Notes: generated from the sequence alone by a model not told the origin. 64,000 nt of DNA from Aeromicrobium phragmitis (GCF_003674095.1 NZ_RDBF01000007.1:106380-170379), one strand, 5' to 3'. Shown: positions 45,260 to 56,338, numbered from the stretch's first letter. Made by a program: numbers and translations.

Positions 45260-46984
45260 ATGAGCACCACAGGCGATCAGTTCAACCCCGGCCCGGCCGA
45301 GGAGCTGGCGTACTTGCGCGCGGAGGTCGAGCACCTGCGGCGCCGGCTCGCGATGACGGGCACCAACGATCCACGCGTTTCCGAGCTCGAGGCCAAGCTC
45401 GCATCCACGACATCGCAGAACGAACGGCTCACCGGAACGCTCCGTGAGGCGCGCGACCAGATCGTGTCGCTGAAGGAGGAAGTCGATCGGCTGGCGCAGC
45501 CGCCGACCGGCTTCGGCACGTTCCTGCAGCGCAACGCCGACGACACCGTCGATGTGTTCGCCGGCGGCCGCAAACTGCGGGTCAATGTCAGCCCCGCGGT
45601 CGACAAGGACGCGTTGCGTCGCGGCCAGGAGGTCATCCTCAACGAGGCGATGAACGTCGTCGAGGCGCTCGACTTCGAGTCCGTCGGCGAGGTCGTCATG
45701 CTCAAGGAACTGCTCGCCGACGGCGAGCGGGCACTGGTGATCGGCAATGCCGACGAGGAGCGCATCGTGCGGCTGGCCGACAGCCTGGGCGCGCTGCGGC
45801 TGCGGGCGGGTGACTCGTTGCTCGTCGACAGCCGCTCCAACTACGCCTTCGAGCGCATCCCCAAGAGCGAGGTCGAAGAGCTCGTCCTCGAGGAGGTCCC
45901 CGATATCGATTACGAGAGCATCGGCGGACTGTCCGGGCAGATCGAGAACATCCGCGACGCCGTCGAGCTGCCGTATCTGCATCCGGATGTCTTCATCGAG
46001 CACGAGCTGAAGCCGCCCAAAGGGGTGCTGCTGTACGGCCCGCCCGGCTGTGGCAAGACGATGATCGCCAAGGCGGTCGCGGCGAGCCTCGCCAAGAAGG
46101 TGTCGCAGAAGACCGGCGAGGAAGGTCGTTCCTACTTCCTCAACATCAAGGGCCCGGAGCTGCTCAACAAGTACGTCGGCGAGACCGAGCGGCACATTCG
46201 GCTGGTGTTCCAGCGTGCCCGTGAGAAGGCGAGCGAGGGTACGCCGGTCATCGTGTTCTTCGACGAGATGGACTCGCTGTTCCGTACCCGTGGCTCAGGG
46301 GTCTCGTCCGACGTCGAGAACACCATCGTGCCGCAGCTGCTGAGTGAGATCGACGGTGTGGAGGGGCTGGAGAACGTCCTGGTCATCGGAGCGTCCAACC
46401 GCGAGGACATGATCGACCCGGCGATCCTTCGTCCCGGCCGGCTCGACGTGAAGATCAAGATCGAGCGCCCCGACGCGGAGGCGGCACGCGACATCTTCAG
46501 CAAGTACCTCACCGACCGGTTGCCGCTGCACGCCGACGACCTCGCCGAGTTCGGCGGCGACCGTCAGGCGTGCGTCCAGGCGATGATCCAGCGCACGGTC
46601 GAGCGGATGTACGCCGAGAGCGAGGACAACCAGTTCCTCGAGGTCACCTACGCCGGCGGCGACAAGGAGATCCTCTACTTCAAGGACTTCAACTCCGGCG
46701 CGATGATCCAGAACATCGTCGACCGCGCCAAGAAGATGGCCATCAAGGATCTCCTCGAGCACGGTCAGAAGGGTCTGCGGGTGCAGCACCTGCTGCAGGC
46801 GTGCGTCGACGAGTTCAAGGAGAACGAGGACCTCCCCAACACCACCAACCCGGATGACTGGGCGCGCATCTCGGGCAAGAAGGGCGAGCGGATCGTCTTC
46901 ATCCGCACGCTCGTCACCGGCAAGGGCGGCAACGAGCCGGGCCGTTCCATCGACACCGTCGCGAACACGGGGCAGTACCTCTGA
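45260..46984 (+). CDS. mpa: proteasomal AAA ATPase (Mpa/ARC)
   Basis: 574 residues, hexameric unfoldase that binds Pup-tagged proteins and feeds them to the 20S proteasome. An N-terminal coiled coil ('[17 protein letters not shown]' on to about 75) binds Pup. Tandem OB folds (about 80-215) follow, then the AAA domain with Walker A 'GPPGCGKT' (260-267), Walker B '[12 protein letters not shown]' and '[15 protein letters not shown]'. The C-terminus ends 'TVANTGQYL', the Gln-Tyr-Leu tail that docks into the alpha ring. ATG 45260 has AGGAGG 6 bases upstream; the ATG at 45230 is less likely. Confidence 0.97.
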   Translation: MSTTGDQFNPGPAEELAYLRAEVEHLRRRLAMTGTNDPRVSELEAKLASTTSQNERLTGTLREARDQIVSLKEEVDRLAQPPTGFGTFLQRNADDTVDVFAGGRKLRVNVSPAVDKDALRRGQEVILNEAMNVVEALDFESVGEVVMLKELLADGERALVIGNADEERIVRLADSLGALRLRAGDSLLVDSRSNYAFERIPKSEVEELVLEEVPDIDYESIGGLSGQIENIRDAVELPYLHPDVFIEHELKPPKGVLLYGPPGCGKTMIAKAVAASLAKKVSQKTGEEGRSYFLNIKGPELLNKYVGETERHIRLVFQRAREKASEGTPVIVFFDEMDSLFRTRGSGVSSDVENTIVPQLLSEIDGVEGLENVLVIGASNREDMIDPAILRPGRLDVKIKIERPDAEAARDIFSKYLTDRLPLHADDLAEFGGDRQACVQAMIQRTVERMYAESEDNQFLEVTYAGGDKEILYFKDFNSGAMIQNIVDRAKKMAIKDLLEHGQKGLRVQHLLQACVDEFKENEDLPNTTNPDDWARISGKKGERIVFIRTLVTGKGGNEPGRSIDTVANTGQYL

Positions 46985-47475
46985 CGCTGCAGCTGACGGT
47001 CGCCCGTTACGACGATCCCGACGTCGAGGCGATGACGGCCGAGGTTCAAGAGGAGTACCGGCGACGCTACGGGAGTCCCGCGGGGGACGCGTCGCCGATC
47101 GGCGCCGAAGAGTTCGTGGCGCCCCACGGGCTCTTTCTCGTGGCGTACGTCGCCGGCACCGCCGTCGGCATGGGCGGCTGGCGTCGCGGCGGTCCCGCCG
47201 GTGATGCCGACGCCGAGATCAAACGCATGTATGTCCGCCCGGCCTTCCGCGGCCGCGGATACTCGCGGCGGCTCCTCGCCGAGCTGGAACTCACCGCCGG
47301 CCGCGCAGGGGTGACGCGGCTGGTGCTGGAGACCGGACTCGAGCAGCCCGAGGCGATCACGCTGTACCGTTCGGCGGGCTACGACGACGTCGAGCCGTTC
47401 GGTTACTACGCGGGATATCCCGACAGCGTCCACCTCGGTAAATCGCTCGTCGTCGTACCCGCTCCTCAGCGGTAG
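46981..47475 (+). CDS. GNAT-family N-acetyltransferase, probable CTG start
   Basis: 164 residues from the CTG that overlaps the mpa stop as CTGA. No ATG, GTG or TTG occurs in frame until ATG 47032, which would cut away the first beta strand ('[14 protein letters not shown]') expected in GNAT proteins. Acetyl-CoA-binding motif A is '[20 protein letters not shown]' followed by '[20 protein letters not shown]'. Substrate unknown. Convergent with the glycosyltransferase with a single base between the stops. Confidence 0.8.
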   Translation: MTLQLTVARYDDPDVEAMTAEVQEEYRRRYGSPAGDASPIGAEEFVAPHGLFLVAYVAGTAVGMGGWRRGGPAGDADAEIKRMYVRPAFRGRGYSRRLLAELELTAGRAGVTRLVLETGLEQPEAITLYRSAGYDDVEPFGYYAGYPDSVHLGKSLVVVPAPQR

Positions 47476-47476
47476 G

Positions 47477-48649
47477 TCAACGGGCCGCCATGCGCCGGAC
47501 GACGCGATGGCGCAAGGTCATCGGCGCGGACACGCCCGCCGTGTCGGCCGCCCGCGCCCAGTGGCCCACGAGTTCGGAGCACACCGACTCCCAGGTCCGT
47601 CCCAGTACGGAGGTCCTCGCCTGGCGTCCCATCGCGCGCCGCTTGGCGTCGTCGCCCACGAGGTCGGCGACGTACCCGCGCATGGCCGCCAGGTTGCCGG
47701 GCTCGTACAGCCAGCCCGTGCGGCTGGGGTCGACGAGGTCGAGCGGTCCGCCAGCGCCGGCGGCGACGACGGGCAGTTCGCTGGCTTGAGCCTCCTGGAT
47801 CACCTGACAGAACGTGTCGTTCTCGCCCGGATGCACGACGAGATCGAGGCTCGCCATGACGCGGGCGAGATCGTCACCGTGGAGCATTCCGGTGAAGACC
47901 GCGTCCGGAAGGAGTCGTTCGAGCTGTGGGCGATCCGGACCGTCCCCGACGATCACCAGCCGCGTGTGGGGCAGCCGCTGCAACGCCGAGAGATCCGAGA
48001 CGCGCTTCTCCGGCGCCAGACGGCCGACGAACCCGACGAGCCGCTCCCGCTCGTCACGCTGGACGCGAGCCCGCCACAGCTCGTCGCGGCGCGCCGGGTC
48101 GAACCGGCGGACATCGACACCGCGCCGCCACAACACGAGGTGGTCGAGGCCACGCTGTGCGAGTGCCCGATACGTCGCGTGCGACGGCACGAGATTGAGC
48201 GCTGCGCGACTGTGGATGTCGTGGACGCGGCGCCACATGGCTCGTTCGGCGAGCGGGACGCCGTACCGGCGCGCGAAGCCGGGCATGTCGGTCTGGTAGA
48301 CCGCGACGGTCGGGATCCCGAGGAAGTGGGCGGCCACCGTCGCCCGCCACCCGAGGACGAAGGGAGAGGCGAGGTGGACCACATCGGGCCCGAACTCGCG
48401 CAGGAGCCGCTCGACCGGCCCGATCGGCCCACTGGCGACGCGGACGTCGGGGTAACCGGGAAGCGGCAGGGAGGCGACGGTGCGAACGGGAACTCCGTTC
48501 ACCTGGTCGGGGACGCCCGCGGGGTCGTCCGGGGCGATGACGACGGCGTCGATCCCGCGGGCCCGGACGGTGTCCAGGATGCGCGAGACCGTGTGCACGA
48601 CGCCGTTGGTCTGAGGCAGGAACGATTCGGCGACGATCGCGACCTTCAT
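47477..48649 (-). CDS. GT4-family glycosyltransferase (PimB/MgtA-like)
   Basis: 390 residues, GT-B fold. N-terminus 'MKVAIVAESFLPQTNGVVHT' with the glycine loop, 'VDVRRFDPARRDE', 'VGFVGRLAPEKRV', and the donor-binding 'PGENDTFCQVIQEAQASELP' with E-x7-E. Closest remembered relatives transfer mannose from GDP-mannose to phosphatidylinositol or glucuronyl-diacylglycerol. The extra reading frame upstream of ATG 48649 overlaps dop and is rejected. Divergent from dop, with 90 bases between starts. Confidence 0.91.
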   Translation of the reverse strand: MKVAIVAESFLPQTNGVVHTVSRILDTVRARGIDAVVIAPDDPAGVPDQVNGVPVRTVASLPLPGYPDVRVASGPIGPVERLLREFGPDVVHLASPFVLGWRATVAAHFLGIPTVAVYQTDMPGFARRYGVPLAERAMWRRVHDIHSRAALNLVPSHATYRALAQRGLDHLVLWRRGVDVRRFDPARRDELWRARVQRDERERLVGFVGRLAPEKRVSDLSALQRLPHTRLVIVGDGPDRPQLERLLPDAVFTGMLHGDDLARVMASLDLVVHPGENDTFCQVIQEAQASELPVVAAGAGGPLDLVDPSRTGWLYEPGNLAAMRGYVADLVGDDAKRRAMGRQARTSVLGRTWESVCSELVGHWARAADTAGVSAPMTLRHRVVRRMAAR

Positions 48650-48739
48650 GTCTCTCAGCCTCCGAGCGCCAGGTGTTCGGGGGGCGAACACGACACGACG
48701 GCCCCGTGAATCCTGCCATCGCGCGCGTAGGCTGACGAT

Positions 48740-50257
48740 GTGACAGTCCGACGCATCCAGGGCAGCGAGGTCGAGTACGGCATCGCCGTGCAAGGCCAGC
48801 CCCAGGCCAACCCGATGGTCGCCGCGACGCACGTCGTCAACGCCTACGCCGCCGCCCACGGGCTCACCCGGCGCGCCCAATGGGACTACGAGGAGGAGAA
48901 CCCGCTCCGCGATGCGCGCGGCTTCGACCTCAGCCGCGAGACCGCCGATCCGTCCCAGCTCACCGACGAGGACCTCGGCCTGGCCAACATCATCTTGACC
49001 AACGGAGCGCGTCTGTACGTCGATCACGCCCATCCGGAGTACTCGGGTCCGGAGGTCACGACTCCGCTCGACGTCGTCCGGTGGGAGAAAGCCGGAGAAG
49101 CCGTCATGCGCCGAGGCGCCGAACTCGCCGGCCAGGTGCCCGGCGTCGGTCCGATCGTCTTGTACAAGAACAACGTCGACAACAAGGGAGCCTCGTACGG
49201 CGCGCACGAGAACTACCTCATGCGGCGTGACGTCCCGTTCGTCCAGATCGTCCGCCACCTCACGCCGTTCTTCGTCTCGCGCCAGATCATGTGCGGCGCC
49301 GGGCGCGTCGGACAGGAGCAGGACGGCAGTGTGCACTCCTTTCAGCTCAGCCAGCGGGCCGACTACTTCGAGGTGGAGGTCGGCCTGGAGACCACGCTCA
49401 AGCGGCCGATCATCAACACGCGTGACGAGCCGCACGCCGACCCCAAGAAGTACCGCCGCCTCCACGTCATCATCGGCGACGCCAACCTCGCCGATGTGGC
49501 GCTCTACCTCAAGCACGGCACCACCTCCGTCGTGCTCGCGATGATCGAGGACGGGTTCCTCGCCGAGGAGGAGGTCGAACTCGCCGATCCGGTCAAGGCG
49601 CTGCGCACGATCTCGCACGATCCGACGTTGCGGGCGACCGTGGAGCGCGCAGACGGGCGCTCGATCACGGGTCTGGAGCTGCAGTGGTACTACTTCGAGA
49701 AGGCTCGGACCTACCTCGACAAGCTGGGCGACGAGGATCCGGTCGCCGACCAGACCGCGGCACTGATGGCACGGTGGGAGAGCGTCCTGACCCGGCTCGA
49801 GCGCGACCCGATGGAGTGTGTACGCGAGCTCGACTGGGTCGCCAAGCTGTCACTGCTCGAGCGCTATCGCGAGCGCGACGGTCTGGACTGGGACGACGCG
49901 AAGCTGCACCTTGTCGACCTGCAGTACCACGACGTCCGCACCGGCAAGGGCCTGTTCCACCGGCTCGAGCAGGCGGGTCGCATCGAACGACTTGTCGGCG
50001 AGGACGAGGTGGCCGAGGCCGTCACGGAGCCGCCGCACGACACGCGCGCCTACTTCCGCGGTCGGTGCCTCGCGCAGTTCGCCCCACAGATCGCGGCGGC
50101 CTCCTGGGACTCGGTGATCTTCGATCTGCCGGGCTACGACTCCTTGCAACGGGTTCCGACCATGGAACCGCTGCGAGGAACCGCCGAGCACGTGGAGCAG
50201 CTGTTCGCACAGAGCGCGACCGCGACGGAGTTGTTCTCCGCCATCACGGGACGTTGA
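48740..50257 (+). CDS. dop: Pup deamidase/depupylase
   Basis: 505 residues, carboxylate-amine/glutamine-synthetase-like fold. It removes Pup from substrates and, where Pup ends in Gln, deamidates it. Motifs: '[12 protein letters not shown]' (ATP/metal Glu), '[20 protein letters not shown]' with the catalytic Asp, '[20 protein letters not shown]', and '[20 protein letters not shown]'. The Dop-specific insertion after the first motif ('[20 protein letters not shown]') separates it from PafA. GTG 48740. pup follows after 20 bases. Confidence 0.97.
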   Translation: MTVRRIQGSEVEYGIAVQGQPQANPMVAATHVVNAYAAAHGLTRRAQWDYEEENPLRDARGFDLSRETADPSQLTDEDLGLANIILTNGARLYVDHAHPEYSGPEVTTPLDVVRWEKAGEAVMRRGAELAGQVPGVGPIVLYKNNVDNKGASYGAHENYLMRRDVPFVQIVRHLTPFFVSRQIMCGAGRVGQEQDGSVHSFQLSQRADYFEVEVGLETTLKRPIINTRDEPHADPKKYRRLHVIIGDANLADVALYLKHGTTSVVLAMIEDGFLAEEEVELADPVKALRTISHDPTLRATVERADGRSITGLELQWYYFEKARTYLDKLGDEDPVADQTAALMARWESVLTRLERDPMECVRELDWVAKLSLLERYRERDGLDWDDAKLHLVDLQYHDVRTGKGLFHRLEQAGRIERLVGEDEVAEAVTEPPHDTRAYFRGRCLAQFAPQIAAASWDSVIFDLPGYDSLQRVPTMEPLRGTAEHVEQLFAQSATATELFSAITGR

Positions 50258-50277
50258 GATTGGACTAGGGTGACGAC

Positions 50278-50472
50278 ATGGCCGAGCATCAGCAGAAGAG
50301 CCCTCGCAAGAACAGTGAGGACACCGAAGAGGTCGAGACGCCGACGGTCGATGCCGAGCGCAAGGAGAAGCTCGACGACGACGTCGACTCCATCCTCGAC
50401 GAGATCGATGACGTCCTGGAGGAGAACGCCGAGGAGTTCGTGCGGAGCTTCGTTCAGAAGGGCGGCGAATGA
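50278..50472 (+). CDS. pup: prokaryotic ubiquitin-like protein Pup
   Basis: 64 residues, very acidic and mostly disordered, ending '[12 protein letters not shown]'. The C-terminal Gly-Gly-Glu can be ligated directly by PafA; mycobacterial Pup ends in Gln and needs deamidation first. The middle ('[18 protein letters not shown]') is the helix that packs on Mpa's coiled coil. Its stop overlaps prcB (ATGA), tying tag and protease synthesis together. Confidence 0.98.
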   Translation: MAEHQQKSPRKNSEDTEEVETPTVDAERKEKLDDDVDSILDEIDDVLEENAEEFVRSFVQKGGE

Positions 50473-51317
50473 GCCACGCCAGCGGACGCCTCGATGACAC
50501 CTTCCGCGCGGTCGGCAGCTCGTCCTTCGCCGAGTTCCTGAGTGCGCACGCCCCCGAGATGCTGCCCAACGCGGGTGAAGCCACAGTGAGCCAGCTCGAC
50601 ATCGCCCACGGCACCACGATCGTCGCCGCCACCTTCGACGGCGGTGTGGTGATGGGCGGCGACCGGCGTGCCACGATGGGCAACGTCATCGCGCAGCGCG
50701 ATATCCAGAAGGTCTTCCCGACCGACGAGTACTCCTGCGTCGGCATCGCTGGCACGGCGGGAATCGCGGTCGAGATGACGCGCCTGTTCCAGGTCGAGCT
50801 CGAGCACTACGAGAAGATCGAAGGGACCACGCTCTCGACCGACGGCAAGGCCAACCGTCTCGCCGCGTTGATCCGGGGCAACCTCGGCATGGCGATGCAA
50901 GGGCTCGCCGTGGTGCCGCTGTTCGCCGCCTACGACGTCGACCAGGAGATCGGCCGTATCTTCGCCTTCGACGTCACGGGCAACAAGAACGAGGAGCGCA
51001 CGTTCCACTCGGTCGGATCGGGCTCGACGTTCGCGCGCGGTTCGCTCAAGAAGCTCTACCGCCACGGGATGAGCGAGACCGACGCCGTCACCGCGGTCAT
51101 CCAGGCGCTCTACGACGCCGCTGACGACGACACCGCGACCGGAGGCCCCGACCTCACCCGCCGGATCTTCCCGCTCATCTCCGTCATCACCGCTGACGGC
51201 TACCGGGCGTGGGACGAGGCCAAGACCGCGGCGATCGCCGACGAGGTGATCGGGGGACGGATGCACCGGCCCGACGGTCCGGTCGCGCCGCTGACCGAAG
51301 GGGGTGACTTCGAATGA
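50469..51317 (+). CDS. prcB: 20S proteasome beta subunit
   Basis: 282 residues. A 48-residue propeptide ends at '[15 protein letters not shown]', leaving Thr49 as the N-terminal nucleophile after self-cleavage. Catalytic Lys/Asp region '[15 protein letters not shown]' and '[17 protein letters not shown]' are typical. Forms the two inner rings of the core particle. Overlaps pup and prcA by 4 bp each. Confidence 0.97.
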   Translation: MSHASGRLDDTFRAVGSSSFAEFLSAHAPEMLPNAGEATVSQLDIAHGTTIVAATFDGGVVMGGDRRATMGNVIAQRDIQKVFPTDEYSCVGIAGTAGIAVEMTRLFQVELEHYEKIEGTTLSTDGKANRLAALIRGNLGMAMQGLAVVPLFAAYDVDQEIGRIFAFDVTGNKNEERTFHSVGSGSTFARGSLKKLYRHGMSETDAVTAVIQALYDAADDDTATGGPDLTRRIFPLISVITADGYRAWDEAKTAAIADEVIGGRMHRPDGPVAPLTEGGDFE

Positions 51318-52006
51318 GCGCGCCGTTCTACGTCTCGCCCGAACAGCTGATGAAGGACCGGGCGGACTTCGCCCGCAAAGGCATCGCCCGCGGCCGCTCG
51401 GTCATCGTCATCCGGTACGCCGACGGCATCCTCTTCGTCGCGGAGAATCCCTCGCGCGCGCTCCACAAGATCAGCGAGATCTACGATCGCATCGGCTTCG
51501 CGGCGGTCGGCCGCTACAACGAGTTCGAGAACCTGCGGATCGCCGGCGTCCGCCTCGCCGACCTGCGGGGCTACTCCTACGACCGTCGTGACGTGAGCGG
51601 ACGTGGTCTCGCGAACGCGTACGCGCAGACCCTCGGCACGATCTTCTCCTCGGGGGGTGAGAAGCCCTACGAGGTCGAGATCTTCGTCGCCGAGGTCGGC
51701 GACACCGCAGCCGACGACCAGATCTACCGGCTCACGTACGACGGTTCGGTCGCCGACGTGCGGGGCCACGGCGTCATGGGCGGCCAGAGCGAGAACATCG
51801 AGGCCTATCTGACGGAGCACTACACGGCGGACGCCGACCTCGTGACCGCGCTGCGCCTGGCAGCGACGGCGCTCGGTCAGGACGTGAGCCCGGCGCGGAC
51901 GATCGACGCCACCGACCTCGAGGTCGCCGTGCTCGACCGGACCCGGAGCCAGCCGCGGAAGTTCAAGCGACTCGCCGACACGACGGTCGCCGACGCCCTC
52001 TCCTGA
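51314..52006 (+). CDS. prcA: 20S proteasome alpha subunit
   Basis: 230 residues, outer-ring subunit with no catalytic Thr. The N-terminal segment '[20 protein letters not shown]' forms the gate, followed by '[20 protein letters not shown]'. The Lys-containing pocket for the Mpa tail is expected between subunits. ATG overlaps the prcB stop. The next gene begins after 18 bases, so it could be cotranscribed. Confidence 0.97.
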   Translation: MSAPFYVSPEQLMKDRADFARKGIARGRSVIVIRYADGILFVAENPSRALHKISEIYDRIGFAAVGRYNEFENLRIAGVRLADLRGYSYDRRDVSGRGLANAYAQTLGTIFSSGGEKPYEVEIFVAEVGDTAADDQIYRLTYDGSVADVRGHGVMGGQSENIEAYLTEHYTADADLVTALRLAATALGQDVSPARTIDATDLEVAVLDRTRSQPRKFKRLADTTVADALS

Positions 52007-52024
52007 CGGCACTACGATCGCCGC

Positions 52025-54967
52025 ATGGTGCGGCGGGCGGTCGCGTGGATCCTGGTGTCCGCGGTGGTGGGCTGGCTCCTTGCCCAGTCGGTCACCGCTG
52101 TCCTCGACCTTCGGGTCGAGGACAAGCAGGTCATCGCCGAGGCACCGCACGCGGCCGAACTCGTGACCCCGGCGGACGCGCCGGCCATCGGGTCGCTGGC
52201 GCTGGTCGACGATCCGATGGTCGTCGAGGCGGCGCGCGTCCTCGGTGACGCCATGCGCGAGCGCAACCGTCCCGAGCCGCAGTGGGTGTCCGTGGCCGAT
52301 CGGCCGACGCTCACCGTCCGGGTCGACGAGGACGGACCTGCCGGCGCTGAAGCCTCACGACTCGTCGCCGTCGAGGATGAGCGGTGGGTGCTGCACGCAC
52401 GGACGGCCGAGGGCGCCGCGCAGGGCCTCGTCGCGCTCGCGGACCGCATCCGCAGCGGCCGGGAGCCGTGGGTCACCGAACCGCTCGTTCCCGAACTGAG
52501 CCTGCGGATGGTCGACTTCGGCGCGGTCGGCGTACGTCCGGCGGAGTCGCAGTGGCGCGGCGGCGCGGACTACACCCACGCGAGTCGCGCCTTCGACGAC
52601 GTGATCCTTCCCGAGGCGCCGTACGTCGACACCGATGCGCTGGAGCGGCACCGTGCCGGATTCGAGCGCTTCGTCCGCCAGTCGCTCGCCCACGGCTACA
52701 ACGCGATGGCGGTCCCCGGGTTCCTCGAGTACGTGCGCTTCGACGACCTCCCGGCAGCATCGGACGAACAGTTGCGTGCCCGCGCCACCGCGATGCGCGA
52801 CGCCTTCGGCCCCTGGTGGCAGTACGCGAGCGAACGCGGGCTCGACGTCTACCTGCGAACCGACATGCTCGCGCTCACCGATCCGCTCGAGCAGTACCTG
52901 ACCGACCGTCTCGATGGGCTCGACACCGCGAGCGCAGCTCTGTGGCAGACCTACGGCACGGCGTTCGACGAGGTGTACGCCGCCCTGCCGCAGCTCGCCG
53001 GGACGGTCGTCCGGATCGGGGAGGCCGGCGGCATCTACGACGGCGCCGGTGAGGTGCGGTCCGAGCTCGCCGTCACCTCGGTGACCCACGTGCGCGCGAT
53101 GCTCACCGGGCTGCTCGAGGCCCACGAGCGCGCCGACCGCGAGCTCGTCTTCCGCACCTGGAGCGTCGGTATCGGGGACGCCGGCGACCTGCACACCGAT
53201 CCCGACACGTATCGCGAGGTCTTCGACGGAATCGACAGCGAGCGGCTCGTCGTGTCCACCAAGTACGTGGCCGGCGACTTCTACAGCTTCCTGCCCGTCA
53301 ATCCCACCCTCGCGATTCCCGGCGTCCGGCGCATCGTCGAGTTCCAGAGCCGCCGCGAGTACGAGGGGATGGGCGTCCTGCCCAACGACCTGACCGCGCT
53401 GCACGCCGCGGCCTTGCGCGACGCTCTCTCGGCGAACGCGGACATCGAGGGGGTCTGGACGTGGACGCAGGACGGAGGGCCGTGGCGGGCGGGACCGATG
53501 GCGCTGTACCTCGTGCGCGGATGGTGGCCGATGTACGACCTGAACACCTACGCCATCGGTCGCCTCGCCCGCGATCCCGAGGCAGCTCCCGAGGCGATCA
53601 CGGGCGACTGGATCCGTAGCGCGGTGAGCGTGGACCGCCTCACGCAGCAGCGCGTGGCGGACGCGATGGCGCAGTCGCGTGAGGCCCTCGCGACGGGTCT
53701 GTACATCGGGCCGTACGCGGAGCACACGGTACGGGCGCTCGGACTGGAACCACCACCGATGATGTGGATCTTCGAGTGGGACGTGCTGGCCGGCGACACC
53801 GCCACCTGGTCGGTCCTTCATGCCGTCGTCGGGGATGACCTGGACCGTGCCGTGGCCGAGGGGCGCGCGGCCGTGGCGACCGCGCGTTCGATGCTGTCGT
53901 CGGTGCGATCGACGGTGCCCGGCGCCTGGCACGACCCGCATGCGCACGATCAGGTCGTCGCGGCGCTGGAGTATCAGCTCGACCTCTTCGAGCTGCTCGA
54001 CGCGTACCGCACCGCACAGTTGATGCACCTCGAGTGGGTCGCGTCCGGTGACGACACCGCCGCCCGGGCAGCGGAACGTGCGCGCGCGAACTATCGCGAT
54101 GCCCGGTCGGCGCACGTCGCCCGCTACGGCGACGACGTCGATCTTCCGGCGTACAACACCGTCGCGGCCGACGCCAGTATCGAACGCGAGTCGCGCGACC
54201 GCGCCATCGCCATCGCGGCGTCGGTGCTGCTCGGACTCGTCGTCGGGTGGCTCCTGCTCGGCGCGGTGGCGGCTCTCACCCGGTGGCACACGGGACTGCT
54301 GGGGCTCGCGCGACACCACTGGACAGGGGTGACGCGCCCGTGGGCCGTCCGCCCCGATCGCTCGCCCCTGGCCCTCGCCGTGGTTCCCGCGCTGGTGGTG
54401 GCGGGAACGCAGGTGCTGTGGACCTGGGGCGCCGCGCCGGTGCAGTGGGCGCTGAGCGCCGCAGCCTGGGCGTCGTTCCTGCTCGTCCTCGCGCTCGCGA
54501 CCGACCGGAGAGCGAGGCGCCGGTGGGCGGCGGCCGTGGGCGGCGCCGCGCTCGTGCGCAGCGCCGTATGCCTCTTCGCCCTCCGCGAGCACGGACCGAC
54601 GGGGTACTGGTACGCGTTCTGGACCGACCCCTCGAGCCGCACGGTCTACATCGTCGTGGCGGTGATCACCGGCGCCTGGGTCCTCGCGTCAGCGGGTTTC
54701 GCCGCGCGGCGCGCAGGCGCCGTGCTGCTCGCCGTCGGCGCAGCGTTGCTGGTGACCGGCGGAGGGGTCTTCGCGGTGGGATTGGAGGAGTTCCTCACCC
54801 GATGGAACGACCAGATGGGGCTCCTTCCCTGGTCACTGTCGCGCACTCTCGGCCTGACGACGCACCTCGGGATCCCGGAGGCGCTGCCGCTCTACGTCTT
54901 CGCCGGGGGAGCCGTGCTCGCCCTGGCCGGAATCGTTCGCACTCGCGTGTCGGCATCGCCGCACTAG
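52025..54967 (+). CDS. membrane-anchored GH67-like (alpha-glucuronidase-family-like) protein
   Basis: 980 residues. N-terminal membrane helix (about 4-25), a long extracytoplasmic region (30-720), then seven predicted membrane helices (about 725-975). The middle resembles GH67: an N-terminal 'TAEGAAQGLVALADRI' segment as in GH67/GH20 N-domains, 'VVRIGEAGGIYDG' with Glu333 where GH67 has its acid residue, 'VVSTKYVAGDFYSFLPVNPT', 'FQSRREYEGMG' and 'NTYAIGRLARDPEAAPEAI'. Activity is unproven, and the GH67 match is by eye. It lies between prcA and pafA, 18 and 9 bases from them, in the middle of the pupylation operon. Confidence 0.8.
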   Translation: MVRRAVAWILVSAVVGWLLAQSVTAVLDLRVEDKQVIAEAPHAAELVTPADAPAIGSLALVDDPMVVEAARVLGDAMRERNRPEPQWVSVADRPTLTVRVDEDGPAGAEASRLVAVEDERWVLHARTAEGAAQGLVALADRIRSGREPWVTEPLVPELSLRMVDFGAVGVRPAESQWRGGADYTHASRAFDDVILPEAPYVDTDALERHRAGFERFVRQSLAHGYNAMAVPGFLEYVRFDDLPAASDEQLRARATAMRDAFGPWWQYASERGLDVYLRTDMLALTDPLEQYLTDRLDGLDTASAALWQTYGTAFDEVYAALPQLAGTVVRIGEAGGIYDGAGEVRSELAVTSVTHVRAMLTGLLEAHERADRELVFRTWSVGIGDAGDLHTDPDTYREVFDGIDSERLVVSTKYVAGDFYSFLPVNPTLAIPGVRRIVEFQSRREYEGMGVLPNDLTALHAAALRDALSANADIEGVWTWTQDGGPWRAGPMALYLVRGWWPMYDLNTYAIGRLARDPEAAPEAITGDWIRSAVSVDRLTQQRVADAMAQSREALATGLYIGPYAEHTVRALGLEPPPMMWIFEWDVLAGDTATWSVLHAVVGDDLDRAVAEGRAAVATARSMLSSVRSTVPGAWHDPHAHDQVVAALEYQLDLFELLDAYRTAQLMHLEWVASGDDTAARAAERARANYRDARSAHVARYGDDVDLPAYNTVAADASIERESRDRAIAIAASVLLGLVVGWLLLGAVAALTRWHTGLLGLARHHWTGVTRPWAVRPDRSPLALAVVPALVVAGTQVLWTWGAAPVQWALSAAAWASFLLVLALATDRRARRRWAAAVGGAALVRSAVCLFALREHGPTGYWYAFWTDPSSRTVYIVVAVITGAWVLASAGFAARRAGAVLLAVGAALLVTGGGVFAVGLEEFLTRWNDQMGLLPWSLSRTLGLTTHLGIPEALPLYVFAGGAVLALAGIVRTRVSASPH

Positions 54968-54976
54968 GCTGGCGTC

Positions 54977-56338
54977 ATGGACCGCCGAATCTTCGGGATC
55001 GAGAACGAGTACGGGGTCACCTGCTCGTTCCGGGGTCAGCGTCGCCTCTCGCCGGACGAGGTCGCGCGTTACCTGTTTCGCCGCGTCGTGTCGTGGGGGC
55101 GCAGCAGCAACGTCTTCCTGCGCAACGGGGCGCGTCTGTACTTGGACGTCGGTTCCCATCCGGAGTACGCCACGCCCGAGTGCGACTCGGTCACCGAACT
55201 CGTCACCCACGACCGCGCGGGGGAGCGGATCCTGGAGGGACTCATGCTCGACGCGCAGGACCGGCTGCGTGAGGACGGCGTCGAGGGCGACATCTACCTG
55301 TTCAAGAACAACACCGATTCGGCCGGGAACTCCTACGGCTGTCACGAGAACTACCTGGTGAGCCGCGGGGGCGAGTTCGCGCGGATCGCCGACGTCCTCA
55401 TCCCGTTCCTCGTGTCGCGGCAGATCATCGTCGGGGCGGGCAAGGTCCAGCAGACACCCCGCGGCACGGTCTTCTCGGTGAGCCAACGCGCCGAACACAT
55501 CTGGGAGGGCGTGTCGAGCGCCACCACGCGCTCGCGCCCCATCATCAACACCCGCGACGAGCCGCACGCCGACGCCGAGCGGTTCCGCCGACTCCATGTC
55601 ATCGTCGGCGACTCGAACATGAGCGAGACCACCACGATGCTCAAGGTCGGCACGACGGATCTCGTGCTGCGGATGATCGAGGCCGGGGTGGTGATGCGCG
55701 ATCTCACCCTCGAGAACCCGATCCGAGCGATCCGGGAGATCTCGCACGACATGACCGGCCGTCGCAAGGTGTTGCTGGCGAACGGCCGCGAACTGTCGGC
55801 GCTGGAGATCCAGGCGGAGTACTTCGGCAAGGCCGCTGACTTCGTGGACCGTCACGGACTCAGGTCACCGGTCATCGACGCCGTCATGGATCTGTGGGAG
55901 CGCACGCTGAAGGCGGTGGAGTCCGGGGACCTGTCGCTCGTGGAGCGGGAGATCGATTGGGTCATCAAGTACCGATTGCTCGAGCGCTACCGCGATCGGC
56001 GAGATCTCGCGTGGAGCGATCCGCGCATCGCGCAGCTCGACCTCGCGTATCACGACATCCGCCGAGATCGCGGACTCTTCTCCCTGCTGGAGCGCCAAGG
56101 CGCGGTGGCCCGGATCACCTCTGATCTCGAGGTCTTCCGCGCCAAGAGCGTCCCGCCGCAGACCACGCGAGCGAAGTTGCGCGGCGAGTTCATCGCCCGT
56201 GCCCAAGAGCGCCGCCGCGACTTCACGGTCGACTGGGTGCACCTCAAGCTCAACGACCAGGCGCAGCGCACCGTGCTCTGCAAGGACCCGTTCCGAGCCA
56301 GCGACGATCGCGTCCAACGGCTGATCGACAGCATGTGA
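54977..56338 (+). CDS. pafA: Pup ligase (proteasome accessory factor A)
   Basis: 453 residues, paralogue of Dop with the same fold. It joins the Pup C-terminal glutamate to substrate lysines using ATP. Motifs: '[20 protein letters not shown]', '[20 protein letters not shown]' with the catalytic Asp, '[20 protein letters not shown]' and '[20 protein letters not shown]'. It lacks the Dop insertion. ATG 54977 follows the GH67-like gene by 9 bases. Confidence 0.97.
   Translation: MDRRIFGIENEYGVTCSFRGQRRLSPDEVARYLFRRVVSWGRSSNVFLRNGARLYLDVGSHPEYATPECDSVTELVTHDRAGERILEGLMLDAQDRLREDGVEGDIYLFKNNTDSAGNSYGCHENYLVSRGGEFARIADVLIPFLVSRQIIVGAGKVQQTPRGTVFSVSQRAEHIWEGVSSATTRSRPIINTRDEPHADAERFRRLHVIVGDSNMSETTTMLKVGTTDLVLRMIEAGVVMRDLTLENPIRAIREISHDMTGRRKVLLANGRELSALEIQAEYFGKAADFVDRHGLRSPVIDAVMDLWERTLKAVESGDLSLVEREIDWVIKYRLLERYRDRRDLAWSDPRIAQLDLAYHDIRRDRGLFSLLERQGAVARITSDLEVFRAKSVPPQTTRAKLRGEFIARAQERRRDFTVDWVHLKLNDQAQRTVLCKDPFRASDDRVQRLIDSM

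Noticed and set aside
52355..54592. 745-codon minus-strand open frame over the GH67-like gene
   Set aside because: Arg/His/Gly-rich composition typical of the antisense of GC-rich coding DNA; no recognisable motif.
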